A DNA stretch of 64,000 nt from Micromonospora sp. KC723 (GCF_004348595.1 NZ_SMKD01000013.1:1-64000), one strand, 5' to 3'; positions 9,105 to 18,422 are shown, counted from the first letter of the stretch. Notes: a model not told the origin generated them from the sequence alone. Made by a program: numbers and translations.

Positions 9105-9593
9105 GTGGAGATCAGGGCGGCAACGGACACCGACTGGCCTGGCATCTGGCCCTTCCTGCGCGAGATCGTCGCGGCCGGGGAGACCTACACGTGGCCCCGG
9201 GACGTACCGGAGGAGGAGGCCCGCGGGATGTGGCTCGTCCGACCACCGGGGCGGACCGTGGTGGCCGTGGACTCGGCCGGCACCGTGCTGGGCTCGGCGA
9301 AACTGGTGCCGAACCAGGCCGGCCCCGGCGACCACGTCGCCAACGCCAGCTTCATGGTGGCGCCGGCCGCGGCCGGCCGCGGTGTCGGGCGGGCCCTGGG
9401 CGTACACGTGCTGGAGTTGGCCCGCGCCGACGGCTACCGGGCGATGCAGTTCAACGCGGTGGTGGCGACCAACACCCGGGCCGTCGCGCTCTGGCGCTCG
9501 CTGGGCTTCCAGGTGGTCGGCCGGGTGCCGGCGGGCTTCCGGCACCCGGCCGACGGTGAGGTCGACCTGCTGGTGATGCACCGGCGGCTCTGA
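9105..9593 (+). CDS. GNAT family N-acetyltransferase
   Basis: A 162-aa single-domain GNAT protein. The acetyl-CoA pyrophosphate loop is seen as AAAGRGVGRALGVHVLELA (about 90-108), followed by the VATNTRAVALWRSLGFQVVGRVP motif typical of YncA/PAT-like enzymes that acetylate small amines or amino acids. The GTG start at 9105 lacks a spaced Shine-Dalgarno site and may be read from a short or leaderless transcript. The substrate cannot be predicted. It is divergent from wrbA. Confidence 0.88.
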   Translation: MEIRAATDTDWPGIWPFLREIVAAGETYTWPRDVPEEEARGMWLVRPPGRTVVAVDSAGTVLGSAKLVPNQAGPGDHVANASFMVAPAAAGRGVGRALGVHVLELARADGYRAMQFNAVVATNTRAVALWRSLGFQVVGRVPAGFRHPADGEVDLLVMHRRL

Positions 9594-10084
9594 CCGTCCC
9601 GCCCGGCACAGCTCAAGATTTCCGCAAGTTCCGCGTGGGAGCGGTGCCACGGTCGCCGTCGACCCGGGATCCTGTTCGCACGGGTGTCGACGGTCCGCAG
9701 CGGTCGCCGGCACGCCGGGGGGACCTGAACGGGGGATCGCGCTCCGCTCGCGGAACGGCGGGCGTAGCGCGATCAGGGGGCCCGTTCCACCTGGGATCCG
9801 CCAGCGGGTCGACGGCCTGATACCGCTCATCCGGTGAGCTTGTCGTGCAGGTCGTCGACCCGCTGCGGAAGCAGCCCGCCGGGTGGCCATCGCGTGCCTC
9901 TCCCGTCGTCACCTCGCAGGTCGTCGCAGCGCGCCGGCTGGGCGCATTCCGACCCCCGGGGGCACTGACCCGCACGTCCCGGCCTGGAAGCCACCGGTCG
10001 TGGCGCCATCCGCGCCGGCTCGGGCGAATGCTGCCCCGGCCCGTCGGGTAGGCGGGTGGTGACCCACGAGAGGAAGGACGAACC
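9594..10084. other. 490-bp intergenic region without a supported gene
   Basis: No ORF here has a convincing start and codon pattern. Visible structure includes an inverted repeat GATCGCGCT (9735-9743) and AGCGCGATC (9766-9774) with a 22-nt loop. A 12/14 match to the CebR box lies at 9636-9649 (TGGGAGCGGTGCCA). On the minus strand a short stretch encodes RVDDLHDKLTG just before a stop near 9830, which could be the tail of a decayed gene. None of these is strong on its own. Confidence 0.5.
9735..9774. repeat. Inverted repeat in the 9.6-10.1 kb intergenic region
   Basis: GATCGCGCT (9735-9743) and AGCGCGATC (9766-9774), a perfect 9-bp stem with a 22-nt loop. It is 140 nt after the GNAT stop and might be a terminator or a regulatory RNA structure; nothing else supports either reading. 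Confidence 0.4.
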
Positions 10085-10807
10085 ATGCGACTGACCGAAC
10101 AGCAGGTCCGCTCGCTGTATGGGCAGGACGTCCAGGACCGCTCGGGCGCGAAGATCGGCAGCGTGGCGCAGGTCTGGGCCGACGCCGCCGGCGAACCTAC
10201 CTGGGTCAGTGTCAAGACCGGCGTGATGGGCCACCACGAGCCCATGGCCCCGCTGACCGGGGCCGGCATGTCCGAGGGCAAGGTGACCGTGCCGTACGAC
10301 AAGGCCACCGTCAAGAGCGCGCCGACCGTCGAGGCCGGCACCGACCAGCCGCTCGGCGCCGACCAGCTCGCCCAGCTCTATCGGCACTACCAGCTCCAGC
10401 AGCAGGAGCGTCCGCCGCAGCGGATGTCCGGTTCGCCGGAGCTGACCCGGTCGGAGGAGCGGCTGCGGGTTGGCACCGAAAGTCAGCCGGCGGGCACCGC
10501 GCAGCTGCGCAAGCAGGTGGTGACCGAGGACGTGCACACCACCGTGCCGGTCGAGCACGACGAGGTGCGGGTGGTCCGCGAGCCGATCACCGATGCCAAC
10601 CGGGGCGACATCCGCCCGGACATCCGCGACGAGCAGCGGGAGATGGAGCTGCGCGCCGAGCGTCCGGTGGTCAGCAAGGAACAGGTCCCGGTGGAGCGGG
10701 TCCGGCTGGCCAAGGACGAGGTGGTCGAGGAACAGCCGATCGACGAGCAGGTTCGCCGCGAGCGAATCGACGTCGACGTGCCGGAACCGGCGCGACGGCG
10801 CCGCTGA
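10085..10807 (+). CDS. PRC-barrel and DUF2382 (YsnF-like) stress protein
   Basis: A 240-aa soluble protein. A PRC-barrel-like module occupies about 1-90 (LYGQDVQDRSGAKIGSV near the start) and a C-terminal DUF2382 region about 115-235 is rich in paired charged repeats such as VTEDVHTTVPVEHDEVRVVREP. Such fusions are widespread in actinomycetes and Deinococcus, often linked to desiccation or oxidative stress, but the biochemical role is unknown. The start ATG follows GAGAGGAAGG. A very strong hairpin follows the gene, so it is monocistronic. Confidence 0.88.
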   Translation: MRLTEQQVRSLYGQDVQDRSGAKIGSVAQVWADAAGEPTWVSVKTGVMGHHEPMAPLTGAGMSEGKVTVPYDKATVKSAPTVEAGTDQPLGADQLAQLYRHYQLQQQERPPQRMSGSPELTRSEERLRVGTESQPAGTAQLRKQVVTEDVHTTVPVEHDEVRVVREPITDANRGDIRPDIRDEQREMELRAERPVVSKEQVPVERVRLAKDEVVEEQPIDEQVRRERIDVDVPEPARRRR

Positions 10808-10834
10808 CCACGACGGTCACGGCGCGCTGTGGCG

Positions 10835-10868
10835 GCCGGGCGGACGGGCGGGAGCCCGTCCGCCCGGC
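10835..10868 (+). terminator. 15-bp perfect hairpin with GGGA tetraloop
   Basis: GCCGGGCGGACGGGC (10835-10849) pairs perfectly with GCCCGTCCGCCCGGC (10854-10868) around a 4-nt GGGA loop of the GNRA class. It starts 28 nt after the DUF2382 gene stop and is an obvious intrinsic-type terminator without a U-tract. Confidence 0.85.
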
Positions 10869-10959
10869 GTCGTCGTTCCCGCGTCCGGCGGCCGTGACGT
10901 CGGCCGCGTGTCGGTGGTGCCACCTAGGCTGACGGTCGATTCCGAGAAGGGCGGCCGAT

Positions 10960-12066
10960 GTGCGGTTGACCGGTGACGAGGCACTGGCGTTGCGGATGAC
11001 CAGCCTGCTGCTGCGGGAGCACCCACGGGACCGGCCGGAGACCGTGGCCGGCGTCGTGGAGTGGTTCGGCGCCATGCAGGCCCAGGACGTGGCGAGCGGC
11101 ATGTGGTCACTCGGTGTCCGGCTGCCCGGGCGCACGGCGGCCGACGTACAGGCGGCGCTGGAGCGGCGGGAGGCGCTGCGCACCTGGCCGATGCGGGGGA
11201 CGGTGCACCTCGTACCTCCTCGGGACGCCCGGTGGATGCTGGAGGTCACCGGCGTGCGGACGCTGGCCGGGGCACAGCGGCGGCGCGAGGTGCTCGGCCT
11301 CACCGAGGCCGAGGCCGACCGGGCCGCCGACGTGCTCGGCACGGCGCTGGCCGGGGGCGGCCGGCTGACCCGGGCCGAGTGCCTGGCCACACTCGCCGGG
11401 GCCGGCATCGACTGCGCCGACCAACGCGGCTATCACCTGCTCTGGTACGCCAGCCAGCGCGGCGTGACCTGCGTCGCCCCGCACATCGGCACCGAGCAGA
11501 CGTTCGCCCTGCTCGACGAGTGGGCGCCCGACCCGTACCGGCCCGAACGTGACGAGGCGCTGGGCATCCTCGCGACCCGGTACTTCCGCGGCCACGGGCC
11601 GACCACCCGGCAGGACTTCGCCGGCTGGACCGGCCTCACCGCCGCCGACGCCAGGCGGGCGGTCGCGGTCGCCGCGGACGCGCTCGCCACCGTTAAGGTG
11701 GACGGGGTCGAGGCCCTGCTCGACCCGGCCCTGCTCGACGCCCCCCGGGCACCGCTCGACGACGTGCTGGCCCTGCCCGGCTTCGACGAGTACCTGCTCG
11801 GCTACAAGGACCGCGCGCTGATGCTCGACCCGGCGCACAAGCAGGCGATCATCCCGGGTGGCAACGGCGTCTTCCAACCCACCGTCGTACGCGCCGGCCG
11901 GGTGATCGGCACCTGGAAGCGCACCGTGACGAAGACCCGGGTCCGGGTGGCGGTGCGTCCGTTGGTCGGTCTCGATACGACGACGCGCGAGCGGGTGGCG
12001 GCGGCGGTAGATTCGTACGCCGTCTTCCTCGGGCTGCCGGCGCGGGTGGAGTGGGCGGACTGTTGA
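10960..12066 (+). CDS. Winged-helix DNA-binding protein, HTH_42 / AlkZ-like superfamily
   Basis: A 368-aa protein of the tandem winged-helix family that includes the DNA glycosylases AlkZ and YcaQ. The Q-x-Q motif region is seen as FGAMQAQDVASGMWSLG (about 32-47), followed by TWPMRGTVHLVPPRDARWML and a conserved C-terminal GYKDRALMLDPAH...PGGNGVFQPTVV block. AlkZ unhooks interstrand crosslinks made by natural-product alkylators; this branch is more remote and could act on other alkylated bases or be only DNA-binding. The start is GTG at 10960 after GAGAAGGGCGG; a possible -10 TAGGCT lies at 10925-10930. It is convergent with sugC. Confidence 0.85.
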   Translation: MRLTGDEALALRMTSLLLREHPRDRPETVAGVVEWFGAMQAQDVASGMWSLGVRLPGRTAADVQAALERREALRTWPMRGTVHLVPPRDARWMLEVTGVRTLAGAQRRREVLGLTEAEADRAADVLGTALAGGGRLTRAECLATLAGAGIDCADQRGYHLLWYASQRGVTCVAPHIGTEQTFALLDEWAPDPYRPERDEALGILATRYFRGHGPTTRQDFAGWTGLTAADARRAVAVAADALATVKVDGVEALLDPALLDAPRAPLDDVLALPGFDEYLLGYKDRALMLDPAHKQAIIPGGNGVFQPTVVRAGRVIGTWKRTVTKTRVRVAVRPLVGLDTTTRERVAAAVDSYAVFLGLPARVEWADC

Positions 12067-12099
12067 GGCCGGCCCTGGTGACCGGTCCCGGGCCGCGGC

Positions 12100-13305
12100 T
12101 CAGTCGGCGAGCGCGCCGCCCGACCGGCCCTCGTGCAATGTCAGGTTGTGGCCGGTGCTCGGGTCGAACAGGTGGATCTTCTCCAGGTTGAACCAGACCC
12201 GCCGGTCCTCCCCCTCCCGCACCGACGACTCGGCCGACAGCCGGGTCACCAGGCTGGCACCGCCGCCACTGAAGTCGGCCCCGGCGTCGGCCGCCAACTC
12301 CTCCAGTTCGGCGGCGCTGGCCCGCTGTCCATCGACGGTGAAGTAGACGTACTTGTCCGAGCCCATCGACTCGACGATGTCGACCGGCGCGGTGAACTCC
12401 ATGCCCCGCCGGCGGGTGTCGTCGTCGACCAGTTCGGCGTCCTCGAAGTGCTCGGGGCGCACGCCGAGGATCAGTTCGCGGGGCGCGTCGGCGCCCTCGA
12501 GCTGCCGGCGGATCCGCTCGCCGATCGGCACGTCGCCCAGGGCCGTCCGCAGTTTCCCGTCCTCGACGGCGGCGTGCAGGAAGTTCATCGACGGTGAGCC
12601 GATGAAGCCGGCGACGAAGAGGTTGCGGGGGTGGTCGTACAGCTCCTGCGGGGGGCCGACCTGCTGGATCGCGCCGCCCCGCATGATGACCACCCGGTCG
12701 CCGAGGGTCATCGCCTCGGTCTGGTCGTGGGTGACGTAGACGGTGGTGGTGCCGAGCTGCTTCTGCAGCCGGGACACCACGGTACGCATCTGCACCCGCA
12801 GCTTGGCGTCGAGGTTGGACAGCGGCTCGTCCATCAGGAACGCCTTGGGCTGCCGGACGATCGCCCGACCCATGGCGACCCGCTGGCGCTGGCCGCCGGA
12901 GAGGTTGGCCGGCTTGCGGTCCAGCAGCGAGGTCAGCTCCAGGACCTTCGCGGCCTCCTCGACCTTCGAGTCGATGGTCTGCTTGTCCAGCTTCGCCAGC
13001 CGCAGCGGGAAGGCCATGTTCTCCCGCACGGTCATGTTGGGGTAGAGCGCGTACGACTGGAACACCATGGCGATGTCCCGGTCCCGGGGGGCCTTGTCGT
13101 TGACCCGCTGCCCACCGATGCGCAGTTCGCCGGAGCTGATGTCCTCCAGCCCGGCGATCATGTTCAGGGTGGTGGACTTCCCGCAGCCCGACGGGCCGAC
13201 CAGGATGACGAACTCGCCGTCGGCGATCTCCAGGTCGACGTCGCGTACGGCGGCGGTGCCGTCGGGGAAGCGCTTGCTCACCTTGTCCAGCACGATGTCA
13301 GCCAT
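12100..13305 (-). CDS. sugC: Sugar ABC importer ATPase (SugC/MsiK/UgpC type)
   Basis: A 401-aa ATPase: Walker A GPSGCGKST (37-45), LSGGQRQRVAMGRAIV signature, Walker B FLMDEPLSNLDA and the TOBE-containing regulatory C-terminus of the MalK/MsiK class. It energises import through the two permeases encoded immediately upstream. I chose ATG 13305, which follows a GGTG site; an in-frame GTG at 13314 lies before it. In Streptomyces MsiK serves several importers. No other importer ATPase is in this window, so this protein might also drive the NgcEFG-type permeases at 34-37 kb (inference). Confidence 0.92.
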   Translation of the reverse strand: MADIVLDKVSKRFPDGTAAVRDVDLEIADGEFVILVGPSGCGKSTTLNMIAGLEDISSGELRIGGQRVNDKAPRDRDIAMVFQSYALYPNMTVRENMAFPLRLAKLDKQTIDSKVEEAAKVLELTSLLDRKPANLSGGQRQRVAMGRAIVRQPKAFLMDEPLSNLDAKLRVQMRTVVSRLQKQLGTTTVYVTHDQTEAMTLGDRVVIMRGGAIQQVGPPQELYDHPRNLFVAGFIGSPSMNFLHAAVEDGKLRTALGDVPIGERIRRQLEGADAPRELILGVRPEHFEDAELVDDDTRRRGMEFTAPVDIVESMGSDKYVYFTVDGQRASAAELEELAADAGADFSGGGASLVTRLSAESSVREGEDRRVWFNLEKIHLFDPSTGHNLTLHEGRSGGALAD

Positions 13306-13314
13306 TGTTGTCAC

Positions 13315-14151
13315 CTATCCCTTGACGGCGCCGGAGGTCAGGCCCGAGACGATGCGGCGTTGGAAGAAGAGCACGAACAGGATGATCGGAATGGTGATCA
13401 CCACGGCGGCGGCGCAGATCGCCCCGGTGGGGTCCTCGAACTGCGACTCGCCGGTGAAGAACGACAGCGCCACCGGCACCGTCCGGGCCCGTTCGGTGGA
13501 GGTGAGCGTGATGGCGAACAGGAAGTCGTTCCAGCAGAAGATGAAGACCAGGATCGCGGTGGTGAACAGCCCCGGCGCGGCCAGCGGGGCGATGACCCGC
13601 CGGAACGCCTGCCCCTGGGTGGCGCCGTCCATCTTCGCCGCCTTCTCCAGGTCCCACGGGATCTGCTTGAAGAACGCCGACAGGGTGTAGATCGCCAGCG
13701 GCAGGGCGAAGGTGATGTACGGCAGGATCAGTCCCGGCCAGGTGTCGAAGAGACCGAGCTGGCGCTCGATCTCGAACAGCGGCGACACGAGCGACACCTG
13801 CGGGAACATCGCGATCAGCAGGGAGACGCCGACGAGCAGCCGCTTGCCGGGGAAGTCCAGCCGGGAGATCGCGTACGCGGCCATCGCACCGAGCACCACC
13901 GCGATCGCGGTGGCGATCAGGGCGATGCCGATCGAGTTGACCAGGGCCCGGACGAACTGGTCGGTGGCGAAGATGCTCCGGTAGTTGTCCAGCGTCCACT
14001 CCCGGGGCCAGAACCGGCCGTCGGTGAGGGTGGCCGGGGTCTTGAACGACAGTGAGGCGATCCAGAGCACCGGGACCAGCGCGAAGACGACGACGATGAC
14101 GTCCAGCAGCCCCCAGCGCAGCTTCGTCCGGGTGGTGGTGTCGACTGCCAT
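13315..14151 (-). CDS. sugB: Trehalose-type ABC importer permease SugB
   Basis: A 278-aa inner-membrane permease of the MalG class with six predicted membrane segments and the EAA loop [26 protein letters not shown] (about 185-210) that contacts the ATPase. It ends TSGAVKG, typical of this subfamily. It lies one base after the sugA stop and 9 nt before the sugC start, so the genes form one operon. Substrate assignment rests on the adjacent LpqY-like binding protein. Confidence 0.92.
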   Translation of the reverse strand: MAVDTTTRTKLRWGLLDVIVVVFALVPVLWIASLSFKTPATLTDGRFWPREWTLDNYRSIFATDQFVRALVNSIGIALIATAIAVVLGAMAAYAISRLDFPGKRLLVGVSLLIAMFPQVSLVSPLFEIERQLGLFDTWPGLILPYITFALPLAIYTLSAFFKQIPWDLEKAAKMDGATQGQAFRRVIAPLAAPGLFTTAILVFIFCWNDFLFAITLTSTERARTVPVALSFFTGESQFEDPTGAICAAAVVITIPIILFVLFFQRRIVSGLTSGAVKG

Positions 14152-14152
14152 C

Positions 14153-15148
14153 TCAGCGCCTCTCCCCGTCGTCGCTGCCGGGGGCAGCGGTACCGAACAG
14201 CTTCACGAACACGAAGGCGATGATCGCCACGGTGAGGAAGATCAGCACCGACATCGTCGAGCCGATGCCGAGGTTGAGGCCCCGGATCAGGTTGTTGTAG
14301 GCGAGCATCGACACCGAGGAGGTCTCGTTGCCGCCCGCGGTCAGCACGAAGATGTTGTCGAAGACCCGGAACGCGTCCAGGGTGCGGAACAGCAGCGCGA
14401 CCAGGATCGCCGGCTTCATCACCGGCAGCATCACCTTGGTGAACCGCTGCCAGGCGGTCGCCCCGTCGGTGGAGGCCGCCTTGAGCAGGTCCTCGGGGAC
14501 CAGCGCGAGGCCGGCCATCAGCAGCAACGCCATGAACGGAGTGGTCTTCCAGATCTCGGCCAGCATGATGATCGCCAGCGAGCTGGCCCGTTCGGTCAGC
14601 GGCGCCCCGTCGCCGAACAGGTTGGCCAGGTAGCCGGTGCCGGGCGTCCAGGCGTACCGCCAGGAGAACGCGGCGACGACCGTGACGATGCCGTACGGGA
14701 TCAGGGCGGCGGTGCGGACGATGCCGCGCCCGACCAGGGTCCGGTGCATGATCAGCGCCAGTCCCATGCCGAGCACCAGTTCGACCGCGACGGTGACCAC
14801 CGTGATCAGCATGGTCACGCCGAACGCGGTCCACCAGAACTCGTTGGTGAGGACGGTGGCGTAGTTCTCCAGCCCGACGAACTCACGCTGGTCAGGAAAG
14901 CGCAGGTCGAAGCGCTGCAGCGACAGCCAGACCGAGTAGACGATCGGGTACGCGGTGACCAGGACCATGACCAGCGCGGCCGGGGCGCAGAGCAGCCAGC
15001 CCAGCCGGCGTTCGGCCTTCTTGTTCTCGCTCAGCGGGGTCTTCGCCCGGCGGCGGGCCCGCTGCGCGGGGACGGCGGCGTGCCGGCCGGTGCCATGTTC
15101 CGCGGCGGCGCTCACGTCCGCGCCGGCGGGGGTGACGTTGATGCTCAC
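14153..15148 (-). CDS. sugA: Trehalose-type ABC importer permease SugA
   Basis: A 331-aa MalF-class permease. About 45 cytosolic residues precede the first membrane segment ([20 protein letters not shown]). The EAA loop [26 protein letters not shown] is near residue 225. The start is the GTG at 15148, which overlaps the lpqY stop by 4 nt (GTGA), indicating coupled translation; the open frame extends further upstream but only across lpqY. Confidence 0.92.
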   Translation of the reverse strand: MSINVTPAGADVSAAAEHGTGRHAAVPAQRARRRAKTPLSENKKAERRLGWLLCAPAALVMVLVTAYPIVYSVWLSLQRFDLRFPDQREFVGLENYATVLTNEFWWTAFGVTMLITVVTVAVELVLGMGLALIMHRTLVGRGIVRTAALIPYGIVTVVAAFSWRYAWTPGTGYLANLFGDGAPLTERASSLAIIMLAEIWKTTPFMALLLMAGLALVPEDLLKAASTDGATAWQRFTKVMLPVMKPAILVALLFRTLDAFRVFDNIFVLTAGGNETSSVSMLAYNNLIRGLNLGIGSTMSVLIFLTVAIIAFVFVKLFGTAAPGSDDGERR

Positions 15149-16431
15149 GGCAGGACCCCCTTCGACTCCAGCGCGTCTGCGATCGCCCGCCGCAGCTCGG
15201 CAGCGGTCCGCTGGGGTTCGATCGCCGAGGGCGGTGACAGGATCGCCGACATCACGGTGGAGATGCTCTGGTACGCCGGGCTCAGCGGGCGTACCGCCGG
15301 CTCCTTCAGCTCCGCCAGGATGGTGTCCTTCATCGGGTACGCCTCGTCCATCTCCGGGTCGTCGTAGACCTTCTCGATGGTGGGCGGGACGCCGTCTTTG
15401 ACCGCCGAGAACTTCTGGTGTTCCGCGTCGCGCAGGCACTTCGCGGCCTCGAACGACTCGGCGGGATGCCTGGAGTAGGCGCTGACCGCCAGGTTGATCC
15501 CGCCGATGGTGACCTTGCTGGGGGTGCCGGCGTCGACGCCGGGGACGCGGGCCCAGCGCACCTTCCGCGCCAGCGCCGGGTCGGCCTCCTGGAGCGCGGG
15601 GTAGACGAAGGGCCAGTTGACCTGGAAGGCAGCGCCGCCGGACTGGAACTCCAGCCGGACCGGGTCCTCGGTGGCGTTGCTGAACGACGGCGAGGTCACG
15701 CCCGACGTGGCGAACCGCTTGAGCAGGTCGAGCGCCTTGACGGTGCCCTCGTCCATGACGGCCTGCCGGCCGTCGTCGCTGATGATCCTGCCGCCGGCGC
15801 TCGCGGCGAGGGTGTTGTAGAGGACGACCAGGCCCTCGTACTGGGCGCCCATGGTGAGCACCTGGTAGGGCTGGCCCCGCCGCTTCAGCTCCTGGGCGGC
15901 GGAGATCATCTCGTCCCAGGTGGCCGGCGGCTGGGCAACCAGGTCGGTGCGGTACCAGAGCAGTTGGACGTTGGTGTTCTTCGGCGCGCCGTAGAGCCGG
16001 TTCTCGTACCGGGCGGTGTCCAGCGGGCCGGCGAGGGTGCCCTGCTCCACCTCGGCCCGGTCCTGGCCGGTCCACTCGCGGATCCAGTTGGCGCTGGCGA
16101 ACTCCTGGGTCCAGGTGACGTCGAGGCCGAGCACGTCCATGCCGCTGTCCTCGGCGGCGAGCCGGCGGACCAACTGCACCCGCTGGTCGTCGGCCTGCCG
16201 GGGCAGCACCCGGTAGGCGATCGTGTAGCGGCCCCCGGCCTGGGCGTTGCAGTCGTCGACCACCTGTTGCAGGTTCTGCTCCGGCGGGTAGTACAGGTTG
16301 ATAATGGGCGTACCGCCGTCGTCGCCGGAGCCGCACGCGGCCAGCGGCGCGACCAGCGCCAGCGCGGCGGCTGCCGCGCCGACCCGTACGCCCGGTCGGC
16401 GTCGGTGTCCAGGCGCTTCGGGGTCCGTCAT
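15145..16431 (-). CDS. lpqY: LpqY-like trehalose-binding lipoprotein
   Basis: A 428-aa secreted solute-binding lipoprotein. After a short Arg-rich N terminus the signal ends in lipobox LAAC (Cys about 34). Shared with mycobacterial LpqY are the blocks RYTIAYRVLPRQADDQRVQL, ALEVNWPFV-like QVNWPFVYPAL, KVTIGGINLAVSAYSRHPAE and AVRPLSPAYQSIS. LpqY-SugABC recycles trehalose released from the cell envelope in mycobacteria; here import of free trehalose is the likely job. The start is ATG 16431 with GGAGGG upstream. It is the first gene of the operon lpqY-sugA-sugB-sugC. No LacI operator is obvious upstream. Confidence 0.88.
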   Translation of the reverse strand: MTDPEAPGHRRRPGVRVGAAAAALALVAPLAACGSGDDGGTPIINLYYPPEQNLQQVVDDCNAQAGGRYTIAYRVLPRQADDQRVQLVRRLAAEDSGMDVLGLDVTWTQEFASANWIREWTGQDRAEVEQGTLAGPLDTARYENRLYGAPKNTNVQLLWYRTDLVAQPPATWDEMISAAQELKRRGQPYQVLTMGAQYEGLVVLYNTLAASAGGRIISDDGRQAVMDEGTVKALDLLKRFATSGVTSPSFSNATEDPVRLEFQSGGAAFQVNWPFVYPALQEADPALARKVRWARVPGVDAGTPSKVTIGGINLAVSAYSRHPAESFEAAKCLRDAEHQKFSAVKDGVPPTIEKVYDDPEMDEAYPMKDTILAELKEPAVRPLSPAYQSISTVMSAILSPPSAIEPQRTAAELRRAIADALESKGVLP

Positions 16432-16691
16432 CGCCCTCCCCCTTCCTTCGGCGAGAAACCGGGGAGGCACCCGTGCCCCGGTGCACGGCGAGACGGCCCG
16501 GGACAGGCGGGTTGTGGAGATTGCGGCCCCCGGACGTTTCGTGCGCCTACACTGCCCGAGCGGTGAGGTCGCGAAACATCAGCGACCGCGGCGGCCCTGG
16601 TGGGCGGCGGGGGCGACGGCTGCGGCGACCGTGACGCCGGCCCGGGTTCCGGGGCGCTGCGCCGCCGGCCCCGGCCCGGCATGATGGCCGG

Positions 16692-17396
16692 ATGATCGCC
16701 CGTTTCAAGGACCTCTGCATGGACGCTGCCGACCCCCACGCGCTGGGCGGCTTCTGGACCCGGATGCTCGACGGCGAGCTGGTCGACACCGGCGACGGCG
16801 ACACCCGGATCGACCCGCGCGCCGCCCGCTCCGACGCGGAGTCGATCTGGGTCAACCGGGTGCCCGAGCCGCGTACCGGGAAGACCCGCGTCCACCTGGA
16901 CCTGCGGCTGGCGGGGAACGGGCCGGACGCGCTGCTGGCCGCCGGCGCCCGGCTGGTCCGCGAGCCGGACACCGAGATCGGCTGGTGGGTCCTCGCCGAC
17001 CCGGAGGGCAACCACTTCTGCGCCTTCGCCCCGGGCGAGGACACCCGGCCGGGCGTCTTCGAGCTGGTGGTGGATGCCGCCGACCCGGTTGCCCAGGCCA
17101 CCTGGTGGGCCGGGGCCGTCGGCGGCGAGGTGTCGGTCGCCGAGCAGGGCCACGCCTCGGTGACCGGCGCCGCCGGCTTCCCGTGGGACCACTGGGTCTT
17201 CGACCCGGTACCGGAACGAAAGCGGGTGAAGAACCGGGTGCACTGGGACGTCACGCTGACCGGTCCGACCGCCGCCACGCTCATCACGGCGGGAGCGACC
17301 CTGTTACGCGAACCGGACGACCGGATCAGCTGGTGGATCCTGGCGGACCCGGAGGGCAACGAGTTCTGCGCCTTCCCGCCGCGCCCGGCGGACTGA
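16692..17396 (+). CDS. Tandem VOC (glyoxalase-like) protein
   Basis: A 234-aa protein made of two internal copies of a VOC/glyoxalase-like module, each ending in a near-identical block: WWVLADPEGNHFCAF (about 98-112) and WWILADPEGNEFCAF (about 216-230). This glyoxalase-like subfamily is abundant in actinomycetes, where members bind or modify small hydrophobic compounds, sometimes for resistance. The metal ligands of classic glyoxalases are not clearly conserved, so no reaction is proposed. It is divergent from the lpqY operon. Confidence 0.85.
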   Translation: MIARFKDLCMDAADPHALGGFWTRMLDGELVDTGDGDTRIDPRAARSDAESIWVNRVPEPRTGKTRVHLDLRLAGNGPDALLAAGARLVREPDTEIGWWVLADPEGNHFCAFAPGEDTRPGVFELVVDAADPVAQATWWAGAVGGEVSVAEQGHASVTGAAGFPWDHWVFDPVPERKRVKNRVHWDVTLTGPTAATLITAGATLLREPDDRISWWILADPEGNEFCAFPPRPAD

Positions 17397-17609
17397 CCGA
17401 CCACCCCGTCCCACCTTGTAACACGGGCCGGCTACCCCGCGCCCCGCCCGTGGACTAGCGTCAGAGGGGACTCCCCCAGCCAGCGCGTCGCCGTCGAAGT
17501 CGATACGCCGCCGGCCGACCCACACCCGCCCGATCGGTTGGTTCTCGCGCGAACCGCCCTCTGCCAATCCACCGGTTGGGCAGGATCCTCTTCACGAGGA
17601 GGTGCCGTC

Positions 17610-18041
17610 GTGCAGGACACCCGCGCTCTCGCCCTGACGTTCGAGGTGAGCGGCCTGCCACCGGTCAAGACCGAGGCGCTGTCCATCTTCGCCGCCGGGC
17701 ATCGGCAGGCGACGAGGGTCCGCGCCCTGCTCCAGGCGGCCTGCACCGCGGCCCAGCGCACCGGCTGGACGCCGCTGGACGGGCCGGTCGAGGTCGACCT
17801 GACCCTGCGGTGCCCGCCCGGGCATCGCACCTCGGACGCCAGCACCCTGCTCGGCGGGGTGTGCGCGGTGCTCCAGGACAAGAAGCGGGTCACCACCATC
17901 GGGCTGGCCCACCTCGGCGTCCTGGTCGACGTCGCGCTCTACGGCGACGACCGGCAGATCCGCCGGTTGTCGTACCGGGAGGAGCCCGCGGAGGACTTCT
18001 CCTACCAGGTGCGGGTGGCCGCGGTGTCCACCGTGGTTTGA
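17610..18041 (+). CDS. RusA-like fold protein, probably degenerate
   Basis: A 143-aa protein that I recognise only by pattern. A strand-rich start (LALTFEVSGLPPVK), then VEVDLTLRCPP, a stretch TSDASTLLGGVCAVLQ where RusA resolvases have D-x-D-N and a helix, and YGDDRQIRRLSYREE where they have DDxQV. In E. coli RusA the acidic residues of both blocks bind metal. Here the first Asp and the Asn of the first block are replaced, so resolvase activity is doubtful. The start is GTG 17610 with a full AGGAGGTG upstream; a perfect 10-bp terminator follows. It may be an adapted nucleic-acid-binding protein. Confidence 0.6.
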   Translation: MQDTRALALTFEVSGLPPVKTEALSIFAAGHRQATRVRALLQAACTAAQRTGWTPLDGPVEVDLTLRCPPGHRTSDASTLLGGVCAVLQDKKRVTTIGLAHLGVLVDVALYGDDRQIRRLSYREEPAEDFSYQVRVAAVSTVV

Positions 18042-18045
18042 CCGA

Positions 18046-18070
18046 CGTCCGCGGTGGGGTACCGCGGACG
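18046..18070 (+). terminator. 10-bp perfect hairpin terminator
   Basis: CGTCCGCGGT (18046-18055) and ACCGCGGACG (18061-18070) enclose a 5-nt loop, 4 nt after the stop of the RusA-like gene and 18 nt before the next start. It isolates the two genes or attenuates read-through into the 91-aa gene. Confidence 0.8.
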
Positions 18071-18088
18071 CCGACGAAGGGAGCGCCG

Positions 18089-18364
18089 ATGTCAGAGCCA
18101 CATGTCACGTTGGACCCCCGCGGGCTCGACCCCGTGCAGGAGAAGCTGCGCGGCCCGCTGGAGGAGCAGCTGACCTCGGCGTTGCAGGCCGCCACGGACC
18201 GGGTCCGCGCCGGCTACGCCGGTGAGCCGGTCGAGCAGGTCTGCCAGCGGCTGCTGGACGAGACCCGCTCCGGCCTGCACCCCGACATCGCGGCCGGCTT
18301 CCAGCCGGACATGGACGAGTTCTGTCGGGTGGCCGTGGCGATCGTCCGCGGCGAGGTCGGCTGA
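18089..18364 (+). CDS. Small hypothetical helical protein (91 aa)
   Basis: I do not recognise this 91-aa protein. It is predicted to be helical, acidic and soluble, with a segment QEKLRGPLEEQLTSALQAA followed by a longer helix and HPDIAAGFQPDMDEFCRVAVAIVRGEVG at the C terminus. The ATG follows GAAGGGAG. The coding pattern (third-position G/C) is clear over the whole length. It lies just after the terminator of the RusA-like gene and is convergent with the DUF4184 gene. Confidence 0.72.
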   Translation: MSEPHVTLDPRGLDPVQEKLRGPLEEQLTSALQAATDRVRAGYAGEPVEQVCQRLLDETRSGLHPDIAAGFQPDMDEFCRVAVAIVRGEVG

Positions 18365-18422
18365 CACCTGCCCGGGCCCGCCGACGGACGCGGGTCGCCG
18401 GGATGGCGAAGTCCTGTCGCGG

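Noticed and set aside
9636..9649. CebR-like box TGGGAGCGGTGCCA
   Set aside because: 12/14 match, symmetry broken, and no sugar gene follows; probably chance in high-GC sequence.
9827..9870. Minus-strand tail encoding RVDDLHDKLTG before a stop
   Set aside because: Too short and without an upstream coding pattern; cannot be assigned.
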